A DNA stretch of 64,000 nt from Valencia hispanica. Lineage: Eukaryota > Chordata > Actinopteri > Cyprinodontiformes > Valenciidae. Positions 11,001 through 23,000 of the stretch are shown here, one piece after another (the first letter of the stretch is position 1; each line of letters starts with the position of its first letter). Both the position numbers and the translations under genes were made by a program. The notes under the pieces were generated by a model. That model saw only the letters and a list, made by a program, of their open reading frames with translations, did no database searches and was not told where the DNA came from. The DNA lies in the NCBI GenBank assembly GCA_963556495.2, contig OY747705.1, positions 4,345,501 through 4,409,500 of the forward strand. The letters are read 5' to 3'.

Positions 11001-14000
11001 GCACTTAGTATGAGGCCATTGATTTAAACAGCTCAGCTGTAACTCGACACTCTCATTTCCACAGATACAATTGATTGTTTTCGAGCACTGCTGCATGCTA
11101 TTCGGTATATAAAACTGAATAATTGTGCACTGGAGACTATTATTCCCGTTTTCCTTGATGGATTACAGATCTCAGACGGAGGGGGAAACATTTCCAAACC
11201 TAATGAAACTGTTTATTGAAATCCTGTGAATGCAGTGTTAGAGCAGCAGAACTGGCCTCCAGTGATAGTGTTTATAAATCAGGGAGGAAAAAGTTCAAAA
11301 TCTGCTGTTTAATGTTCAGAGGGTGTTCATTTGGATTGTTTTATTGAGATTTGTTGACATTAAATAAATGATCTAATAAAATTGCATGGTAATTTACATA
11401 AGTTTTTTTCTTATTTAATAGAATATTTATTGAAATTGACTGGTTCATACCTATAAGAAAAGCCTGATTAACATGGTCAACAAGCCTCAAAGCTGATTTG
11501 TTTTTTATGACAAAAGAATCCAATTTTCTGTGTCCTGATCTCTCTGCAAATAATAATTCCTCCTCATCAGGACATCAACACCCCATTCATGAAGACTGAT
11601 AACGTCCAGGAGTTTGAGGATGGAGACAACACCGACTTTGAGACCGTGTTTGTCCTCACAGACTTCAACTCCCCCGACTACACCTACCTCTACAAACATG
11701 AGAACCGCATCGTTGGGCCTCCTGTTGTGCTGCACTGTGCTGCAAAGGAAGAGGCGAGTATTTAAAAGGGTTCTCTACGCTGGATCTGGAAAGCAGGCTG
11801 GAGGGGATTAATACTTGATTAGCTTTCATTTGGCAAGGATTGGAAAGGTCTAGAATTTTATTCAGTATTTTCCAGGTCTGACTTGATTTCATATCATGTT
11901 TACTACATGCTGCCTGTCTACCTTCCACCTTTTTTGCCTTCTCTGTTGTTTCTTCTTTTTTGTATCTTACATTCCTTTCCTGTGTCTTCCTTTCTCCCTC
12001 GTGTGCTTTCTTCTTTCTTGTACTTGATCATTTCCTCCATCCTTCCTTGTTTCCTTCCTTTGTTTCCTTCTTTGTTTTGTGTTCTTCCTTCCTTCCTTCC
12101 TTCCTTTTTTGTTTCCTTCTGTCCTTGTTTCCTTCCTTATTTCCTTAATTCTTTCCTGTAACTGATCCTTCCTTGTTTACTTCTTTACTTCCTTTTTGTC
12201 ATTTCTTCTATTTGTCCTTCGTTCTATTTGTCCTTCCTTCCTTCCTTCCTTCCTTCCTTCCTTCCTTCCTTCCTTCCTTCCTTTTTTGTTTCCTTCTGTC
12301 CTTGTTTCCTTCCTTACTTCCTTAATTATTTCCTGTAACTGATCCTTCCTTGTTTACTTCTTTACTTCCTTTTTGTCATTTCTTCTATTTGTCCTTCGTT
12401 CTATTTGTCCTTCCTTCCTTCCTTCCTTCCTTCCTTCCTTCCTTCCTTCCTTCCTTCCTTCCTTCCTTGTTTCCTTGTTTCCTTGTGTCTTTCCTTCCTT
12501 GTTTCCTTGTGTCTTTCCTTCCTTGTTTCCATGTGTCCTTCCTCCTTTCTTGTAACTGATCCTTTCCTCCTTACTTGTTCTCTTGCATCTTTTTTCACTC
12601 TTCCTGTCACTTCCTTCCCTTGTCCATCCATCCTTTCTTACACTATCTCTATCTCTGTTTGTGTTTTTTCAAGGTTTCATATTTAATGTCTGACCACTGT
12701 TTTCTTCTGCGCCATAAATTCATAGCCACCTTTTCCCTTCAATAGTCATAGTTTTGGAAAGTTGATCCTGCCGAGTCTGTTTTCCTGCTGTGTGCAGACC
12801 CTGAGTCATGTCACCATCTGATGCTAGAACTGTTGACTCCTGCAGTAACGATGCAGAGTGTTCATCGACTGATCTTTGGTCCTCCTTTCTTCACAGCCGC
12901 TCCATTTTTCATGCCGTCCTCTCTACTGCACCGCCATGCTTAACCTGTCGTTGTGTTTCACTGGCTTCAGGAACAAAGAGGAAATGGTGAGAATCATTTA
13001 ACGTCCATGTGTAGAAACCATCAAATCTCTGACCATAACAGTCTGTGTATACTGAGTTTTCATCAATTAGAATAACCAATATCTATAATCTTTTGTTTTG
13101 ACAATAATGTTCGTGTTTGGCTTTTGCTTGTAGAAAAAGCTGGTGAATTTGGTTCATCATATGGGCGGAACAATCCGGAAAGACTTCAGCACCAAGGTTA
13201 CTCATCTGGTCGCTCACTCCACTCATGGAGAGAAATACAGGGTCAGTACTTTCCAGAATATCCTCTCTGATCACGTTTTTCACCTGTTAGTAGCAAGTAC
13301 GTGTATTTTTGTGTATAATATTCTGGGTTCAGTTTGCCGTAGTTAAAAATTGTTCTGGAAATCAGAAAAAAAGTCTGCTTTGTAATCTGTAGACTTCTTG
13401 TTCTTTCCAGTCAGACTCGACAAAAGGGAACTTTTTAATAAGTGATGACCTGCTGGAGTTCTCTGGAAGCATTGAGAGAATATGGAGCCAGCTTTCTCAG
13501 CATGTTTTGTTTTGGGGGGTTGCTTCTCATTTGCAATGTTAATATTAATGTCTTTACCCACTGCCATGTTATTAATGTCATCACCTTTTCGGTAAACTAG
13601 TATAATACAGGCCTTACTTTCCTAAAACCATTATAAGACAGTTGTCAGGACTAGTTAGGTTAATGGCTAGCAGGGCTAACATATACTCAGAATGAGTAGA
13701 ATAATTTGAAAATAAAAACACCAGGCATCCAACTATAAACAGCTGTTGCCTTTTTTTCTCTAAGGTGGAGCCGAAGTCTCCATCTTTATTTCCAGGGTTT
13801 ATTGTTTTTGCTTTGCTTGAAGCAAGTGAATTAAAGAATGAGCAGTAATTATTGAAGACTTGGCCCTGCAGAGAGGGTTTGTGTCTGGGAGTGACATCAG
13901 AGTCAGACTTCACTTCCCAGCTGTTTGCCACCCTGACATGAATGAATAGACTGCAGGTTTTCTATCTATTGTTGGTGATGGTGAGCAGGATTCTGACTAG

Positions 14001-17000
14001 CTCTCCTTCTCTAACCTCTCTCTCCACCTGCAGTAGTACTCAGTGTCCGTCCCTAATGGTAGTTAATGATGTTTTCTGTGTTTTATGCTCACCTAAAAGG
14101 AGAAAAATGAACAGTAATGGCTAGAAACAGTTTTTATGTTTTGCACCTAAAGGTGAACGTGATTGTGCTTATGATGCATGAACAGAACCAAAAGCTGGTT
14201 CTACTGAGCTGCACCAGTAGCTCATGGTTCTGATATCTCTTTGCCATTCTGTCTCAGGTGGCAGTGTGTATGGGGACTCCCATCCTGTCTCCATCTTGGA
14301 TTCAGAAGGCCTGGGAAAGAAGAGACGACATGTGAGTAGAAAAAAAGAAGTGGGACAGAAAGATCAAACCTGATCACATGTTGATTTTGAGAAGTTTAAC
14401 AGTTTTACATGTTTGTTAATAAATACTAGTGTTCAGTGTCAAATGGGACTTACCCCACACACCTGTCTATTCACGATTAAACCAGCTACTTCTGAGCTTT
14501 ACGTCACAATATGAAGCAAAGTTCGTCAGTTTAGAACTGAAATGAAAATTAAGCAAATACTTTTTGTGAAAAATATTGTAAACACATGTGGGGAAGCAGA
14601 GACATGCAAGTGCTTGGTAGCCAGCCTACTTATAGTGACGAAGACATGGATTGATTCTTTTTAATGACCACACAGTCAAACTGCTGGATTTGTTTCCTGT
14701 ACAGCATCTTATAAACAGGTTCCCCTATTTTTTTTTAAATATCAATTGAAAACTATAGACAGTGCAAGCCTGTGATTGGTCAGCACTCTCCTGCCTTTAA
14801 ATTCAGTGCTAAAGATATCTAGCAGCAGACATGGAGCAGATCAAAGTACAATTTGTGTTCATAGACCATTACAATACAAATTAAGGAGCTTTATACCTTA
14901 TTTGTGCACGAAAAAATCTTGAGTGTTAAGAAGCTGAAGCAGTGATGTACAATGAGGTTCATGACTGGTGAGGCACTGACTGACGCCTCTGGAATCAGAG
15001 AAATTCAACCCAAATTACAAGCTTCCATTTGAGTTTTTACCTTAATTGGAATATTTTGTTGTTTTAACAGCTTTTAATTATACTTTAATCCATACAATTT
15101 AACAATATGATAGCAAGAAAAATAATATATTTAAAATTCTGTAAAAAAATTTTATTTTTTCCGACTATTTAAAGTCTATTCAATGCGTAGAAGAAGAGTG
15201 TTTGTTTTCCACTGTACCTATTGGCCTCAGCACTGCCCCCTATCATTGAAGTACAGTATCTTCTGCCTCACCCTCTTCATTTTTGGCTGCGCATCAAAGG
15301 CCAATTAGAATGTCACACACACGTTTTTTAAAATATATGAGGCAGACTGTAAAACATCAGTATGTGTTGTACATGTGTAATCAAACATGTATTTTGGGGA
15401 TATAAGTTGAAACAGAAACATTCACTGTGTGACACAGCGCCACCAGAGGTGAGCCTCTGCACAGCACTGCCTCACTCTGCAGTCATACATAATTGCTTAA
15501 ATTATAATATATAAATTCCGAGTTTTTTTACCATAAAAATGTTGAAATATTATAGAAGACAAATTTATAGAACAGATAAGTTCCAATATTGTTTTTCTAT
15601 CATCTTTTGAAATCATTTTAGTGACAATTTAACTTGTCATCATGGCCACACGTCACTGGGCTCAAATGAAGAGTTTTGGTTTAAAAATAAAAACGTAAAC
15701 ACTGTTGTTGATCAGAGACGTGACTGACACGGTATTTTCTTACATTGGTTTAACGAAGTTAAATGTATGCATGGTACAGACATCATGTTGTGGGCTGAGC
15801 TGCCATCAATATCCAGAGAAGACTTCATAGTCCACAGTCAATAAATTTAATGATGTAGCAAACAAAAACAGTATAATAATCACATTTAAATATCACAATT
15901 TCTACAGCGGCTGAGAATGTATGTTAAAGCTTTAGTTCCACACTTCTAAGTGACCATGTTTCTCCCTTTTTTTTCTTTTATAAAGACATTTTAATGCCAA
16001 TGATGAGGCGTTCAGGACCGAGTTCAAAGTACCTCCCTTCCAGAACTGCATCCTCAGTTTTTTGGGGTTTTCGGAAGAAGAGAAGGCCAACATGGAGGAG
16101 AGGACTCTTAAACATGGTTTGGAGTTTAGTTCACATAGAGCTGAAGCTGCTCTGTCTTATAAATGGGACTTTGTTACAATAAGTAAAGTTGAACTTGTTA
16201 AGATTTTTAAGAGCTCACTCAAACAATATAGTAAACATCACTTAAGATGTAATCCTGTATCATAATAATTTTTTATATACAGATATATACTTTGTCCTAC
16301 TTGGGATGCATTCACACCAGCTCTGTTTAGTAGAGGTGTGCCATCTTGGGTGCCTCACGATTTCGATTCGATTACGGTTTGGGTGCAATGATTCGATTAT
16401 AAAGTCAGTATTTTTGCTGCATATCTTTTTACCATTTAGGGTTTTTTCTTCATTCTTTCCATGGCTACTTTTTACTCTTAAATCCATCCAGTTTCCATTA
16501 ATTGAAGTATCTAAACCAATTGATGTCCTGTCTTTTGTTCATGTTAAACCACAAATAAACCAACACATGTCCAAAATATGTTTCATAGTCACATCAAGGT
16601 TATATTTGAAATGAAAGCTAAAGGAAATGTGTGTTGGCAATTGAAATATAATATAGGGTGACCCTATTTTGATTTCCATAGGAGGAAACTTGGTCCAATT
16701 ATATAGTCAATGGGTCCTATCTTTAATCACATTTATCATGTTCTGTTTATTTAAAGAAGATGTTTGATTTGAACATATTTAAAGTATTTCTGCTCTATTT
16801 GGTTAAAAAGGAAAATTAAATTAACTTCAGATAAACTTTTACAAATCAACCATTACAGAAATGACTTCAAAATCTAAATAAAAATAATTAATCTTCTATA
16901 TTAGAAAATAAACCTAAATCAATAATAGCTCCCTCTTTAAATCGTACAGGAAAAAAAAACACAAAAATCTGGAATTATATTCTGAGAAAATAAGTATTAT

Positions 17001-20000
17001 TTTTCTATAGTAATAGAACATAAATAGTAGTGTTTTCTCAGGGTCACTTAAAGTCTATACTCCAGTCGATGTTTTTTTCCGCTGTCAATTTAATACAAAA
17101 CTCTTTGAACTCTAACTTTGCAGTGTTTTCATAGTTTTTGCATCAGTTTGACCAATGAGATGTTTGCCACCTGTCATACACAGAAACTAATCTGCCAGCT
17201 ATGAGTACGAGGCTCTCTGCCACACATTAGTCGTGACTGGGATGGAATGAAAGAATTATCCTTGATGTTTCATACTTAAAGCTACACTTTAAGTATGAAA
17301 CAAAAAAAAGAAAAGCTACACTTGGGCTGACGTCTGGTAAACATGAGCTGCCCTGCTCTGCGCTTGGGGAGGACGCCCCAGTCAGCACCAAAACAGTGGA
17401 CATGTCTGGGGAAAAGATGTTGCTGCTAACATGATACACAACAACAAAGACGCTTCTTTCACAACTAAAGTGCAAAATATTTGCTGTATCTATTGTGTAA
17501 ATTTTGCGCTGCATGGCTCCATGCATGATATTTCTGTCGGTCTGTCCTCTAAAAATGTCAGTGCGGCACGCCGGACTAGGATGTTTTTCTCATTTAGTTA
17601 TGAAAAATAATAAATTTTTGAGTCTATCTATGTTGCACGTTTCACATTGCAATTAATCGATATATGGTGAATCGGCCCACCTCTACTGTTTAGTCTGCCT
17701 TAATCAAACTCCAGTTCATTTGCCCAGAAAGTCCGGTTCATTTGGGGAGGTGTGAATGTGCAATGGAACTCTGAGGACCAAAAAAGTTAACACTGGTCTG
17801 CCTAAAAACATATGTCTCAGTTCAGTTGAAATGAACTGTGATGTGGTTATATTGAATATGTGAATGCCAAGCGGGCCAGGGCCGCTCCAAAAGCAAGAAG
17901 CAAAATATAGTGCTGGGCATTCTGGGTAAATACAACCAAAGCAACAGCGCAGTAACACCTCTGCCTCATTCTCTGCTCATGTTCAGCCCACTGCTGCAAC
18001 ATAGTTGTCTGGCACATTTACCAAAGACATTAGAGTAAGAGGTTAAAGCAAACCGCAAAAGCTAAAAAAAAGCACCAAAGTTGCAGTTTTGGTCCCCAGT
18101 CAAACGGAGTCTACCAGCCCATATCAGGTGTGGAAACAACCTAAAAATATCTTTTAATCAACTGCTACATGGTAAATTGTTTCAGAGGACAGATGGTTTT
18201 TATTTCTCCTGCCTATTTTCTGACCACATGCTTTCAGACATTGTAGTTTACTCAGCCTGGCAGCGGCATTTTGAACAACTAGCAGTCGTTCCAGGGAGGT
18301 TTTACAAAGAACTGTAAAAAAGAGCCTTACAGTAATCGAGTTGTGGTGAAACAAACGCATGAATAAATATTTCAGGTTAAGAATGTGAGACAGTACATCT
18401 TAGTTTAGCAATATATTGCAAATGACAAAAACAAGAATGAACCAAAGGGCTCACATGAAGCTCTGAGGTAAAGTCAGAATCAAGGTTTCTACCAGAGGAT
18501 GTGGCAAAAGAACCAAGAGGTCCAAGCAGCTACTTTATCCTAATCATGTTTGTCTGGGACAAATGTAACTTTGTTTTAATATACTTGCAGAGATCTATCT
18601 GCCGTTTTACGGAGCAAACATTTCATTAAACTGCAGATTTTACACATATCAGATGGGTAAAGCGAGATGTATAGCTGAAAATCATCAGCACAGAGGTGAC
18701 AAGAGGTTTCTGCTGATATGGGGAAAGAAAACAAAGCAAATCTAAATTTATGTTAAAGTTTAGGTTGTAATAGTTGAGGTTAATCATGTTTCTCTAGAAG
18801 CTTAAACGCATAGAATCACAGCTCAGCATTAGAAATGTTATACCTTCGGAGCTTCATTCTTCTTCTTTTTTGAGCACTACTGAATTGATTTCTTTTCTGG
18901 TGTGTTTGAAAGGTGGTCGATACGCAGAGGTTGGAGAGGACCAGTGTACACACATGGTGGTGGAGGAGAACTCTGTGAAGGACCTGCCAGTACCTCCCTC
19001 CCAGAAGCTCTTTGTGGTCAAACAGGAGGTGAGCTATTTATGGTTGTATATGAGATTGCTCTAGAATGTTTTGTCATCTGTCATTTTGACTGACGGGTAA
19101 AAATAGGTTATGACCGGAGGTTTTGGACCCTATCAATTTTTAAAATGACATATTTAGTAGTATTTAATTTTCATTAATTGTAATATTCAATGTGAACAAA
19201 CTGAACAGAGAATCCACATTGTGCCATCATACATCAAGCAGAGGCTACATGTATTAATTATGAATATTTCTCCTGCTGTGGCCTGAACACTCCACATGGA
19301 GCTGGAAGCACTAATTCAGCCAAAGTTTTAAAATCAGGGAACAATTTTCCAATTGAAGTGATCAGAATTCAGTAAGACTCTCTGAACAAGGGCTTATCTG
19401 ATTGCTTCAGTGGGAGGTAATCCCCCAGCATGTGCTCCTTCTGCATCAGTGGTTAAAGCTGCTACGGCAAATCTGCAAAACAAGCTAACTTAAAACTTTT
19501 TTCCATGCTGCTTAACAAGTTCTAACATAGTATGGCTCTAAATATTTTGTGGAGATAAAAAAAAAAGAAAAAAGAAAGTGATTCCGTTGTATTTGTCTAA
19601 AAACCTCAACCAATAATGTGGGTCGGTCCGAAACCAACAATTGGACCATCCAATTGTCTGTCTCACCAGACAAACGCACTTCCACATTTACCTGGCTCCT
19701 CCACTTAATACACGCTCCCACATTTTGCAACAGAACACCGCTGATGTGAGAGGTTCTCCGCTCAGTAATTTCAGAGAGGGAGAAACAGCGGCTGCTATCA
19801 CTTCAACTTCAGGACAAACTACCAAAGTCCCAAAAGGAAAAACATTTGAAGTTGCGGAAAACAAGACGTTTCCGCCATATTACCTTGCGAATACTGTGAC
19901 TTGTGTTTTGCGCTCCATCGTTTACTGTGGCAATGCGCGTTCCCATATCAGGGGGGTGTGGCCTGGGGATGATAGCTGCGAGGGGGGAAGAGTTTTGTGA

Positions 20001-23000
20001 CTGTTTATATTGAAAAGCTAGCTTGTTGTACAGATTCGGTATAGCAGCTTGAAGCTGCAGCGATCTGTCACCGCCCGTCTGTTTACGGAGGGGTCACAGC
20101 CGCGCTCCAAAGCCTCCGTAACTGACATACGGCGCTGTCAGTTCCTGGATAGCGAGAGGTCTGAGATGATGTTCAAATGTTCTCATGGGAATTGCATGTA
20201 CTCTATGGATGGTTAAAAATGTCTGCACCAAGTGGTCAGTGGTGGGAATTGCAATCTGCCAGAATGACCGATGGCCTTCAGATTTTTCTATCATCGTTAA
20301 AAAAAAAATCTGCTGAAATATGGAAAATATTCCGTGTTGTAGTTCTGCTTCTTTTGTTCCAAACTGTTTCAGCTACAGAACAGGGCAGTCTTCCTCAGGA
20401 ATTTACATTCAGACTGTTTTTTCAACTTCTACCTGCTTCAACAACACCCAATGATTTAAATCAATGATCTGCAATCTCCTCAGTCAGCTGTAAGGAAATA
20501 TTGTTATATGACTAATAAATATCTTAAGTAAGCAGGAGATTATGTAGATAATCTGGCTTGGATATGTCTCCTGAAAACAAAATGAATAGATCTACGTTAT
20601 GACTGTTCATCTCTACAATTAATAAAAATACTTAAAGGGCAAACCGATCCAGGGGCATGAAACAAGGCTCCTAGGATTCTGTTGGTACACGTGCTAAAAA
20701 AAGCTTTATCAGTATTCCCCTCCCCCTCAAACATTTATGATCAGGATTGTGTTTAAGTTGAGCCACATTAGTTCAAGCTGTTATCTCAAAGACAAGTCAC
20801 TGTTTTATTTCTCTTTATGGGGATAAGTTGAACCTGCATGGACCAGTTCTAAAGTTGTGCTGGTTTTACTGGTAGGACTGTGCATGTTGACATGGTTAAC
20901 TACAATAACTGTTTCTTTCCTGTTTAGTGGTTCTGGGGAAGCATTCAGATGGACGCTCGAGCTGGAGAGTCCATGTACCTGTATGAAAAGGTCAGTATAT
21001 AGTTATCGTGTCACACATACGACATGCTTTCATAAACAATACAAAGGAACCAGCATATTTTATTGTTATGATATAAATGCAAGATCAGATGTGGAGCCTT
21101 CAGTTCACTTCCCTTTACCTTTGTGGTGCAGAATGACAGCCCCGCCATGAAGAAGGCCGTGTCCCTGCTGTCCCTCACCACCCCCAACAGTAACCGCAAG
21201 CGCCGCCGCCTGAAGGACACCCTCGCTCAGCTCACCAAGGAAACAGAAATCTCCCCCTTCCCACCGCCACGAAAAAGACCATCAGCAGAGCACTCTCTGT
21301 CCATTGGCTCTCTCCTTGACATCTCCAACACTCCTGAAACCTGCAAGGCCTTAGTAGGTAAGAACAAGAAGAACCTGCTCCTTTTTATTCTGTCCAGAAC
21401 ATGGCTGTGGGTGGGGCTTATTGAAGAAAAAAAAATCTGTAAGTCAGACCACTGTACACATGGCGTTTTTAACAATTTGTTTCCTTGTCATAAGCAAATC
21501 ATCCCCACCCCTCTTTATTGCAGAAGACAGAGTAGGGGACAATACTGTGACCAGGGACAGGATAAGAAGAAGAAAAACCAGAGACAGGAGGTCTAGGTCA
21601 GGCAGGGAAGAGAGGAGAAAAAGGTCCCACCTGTGTACCGATCAGCAAACACCTGAAGAGCAGCAGCAAGGAGCATCTGCAGGTTAGCTTCTGTTCAAAG
21701 GTTCAATTCAATTTCAATTCAGTTTATTTATATAGCGCCAATTCACAACAGATGTCATCTCAAGGCACTTAACAAGAAGTCATTTCAATACATTTATACA
21801 AACATTCCAATCAGTTAAAAAGTTTCCTATTTAAAGAATCCCAGCAGATTGCGTCAGTCATTGGCGTGAGGTTGGGCCCCGTTGATGCAGACTTTCCAAC
21901 CACAGCAATCCTTCAGCAATCCCTCATACTGAGCAAGCATGTAGCGACGGTGGAGAGGAAAAACTCCCCTTTAACAGGAAGAAACCTCCAACAGAACCAG
22001 GCTCAGTAGGAGCGGCCATCTGCCACGACCGTCTGGGAGTTTGAGAAGACAGAGCAGAAACACAGAAGGAACAGAAGATCTGATATAAGAGAACTTTCTA
22101 TGTTACAGAAAGTAAAAAGTTGATAACACGACACAGTGGATGTTCAGTTACTAAAAAGACCCTTCAACAAGCTAGAACAGCATATTTTTCATCATTAACA
22201 GAGGCGAATAAAAACAATCCTAGGTTTCTTTTTAGTACAGTGTCCAAACTTACACAGAGTCATAGCTCTGTTGAGCTAACTATTCCCTCAGCTCTTAGCA
22301 GTGATGATTTTTATGGGATTCTTCATAAATAAAATTAATTCTATTAAAAATAAAATCATTGGCATCCTCCCAAACATGATTACTTCTTCCTCAGTAAATG
22401 AGGCAGCATCGGAAAGAAGTGTAGAACCTCATTTGTGCTTAGGCTGTTTTGATTCAGTCGAGCTTTCGGAATCATCAAAAATATTAGCCTCATCTAAACC
22501 TTCAACTTGTATGTTGGACCCAATCCCAACCAAATTATTCAAAGAATTGTTCCATTTGGTTCCTGGCCCCATTTTGGATATGATGAATCTATCCTTAGTA
22601 AACGGATACGTACCACAGGAATTTAAAATAGCTGTAATTAAACCTTTACTCAAGAAACCTTCCCTTGATCAAGATGACTTAGTGAATTACAGACCTATAT
22701 CTAACCTTCCTTTCTTATCCAAAATCTTTGAGAAAATAGTTGCTAATCAAGTCTGTGAGCATCTAAACAGTAATGAGCTGTTTGAAGAGTTTCAGTCAGG
22801 TTTTAGAGCTCATCATTGCACTGAAACAGCACTGGTGAAGGTTACTAATGATATTCTCATGGCCTCAGATAATGGACTGGTGTCTGTTCTGGTTTTGTTA
22901 GATCTCAGTGCTGCTTTTGACACAGTCGATCATAATATTCTCTTAGAAAGGCTTGAACATGTTGCAGGGATCAAAGGAACAGCACTAGGCTGGTTTAAAT

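Noticed and set aside
11883..12686. Several overlapping ORFs rich in Pro-Ser-Phe-Leu or Lys-Glu-Gly-Arg repeats
   Set aside because: They are translations of the CCTT microsatellite in different frames, with no start context or domain.
18154..18360. Short minus-strand ORF as a gene
   Set aside because: Its [10 protein letters not shown] segment marks it as a decayed LINE fragment.
21358..21523. Read-through of the NLS exon into the following intron as a long exon
   Set aside because: A good GTAAGA donor precedes it, and the continuing frame is non-conserved and stops at 21594-21596.
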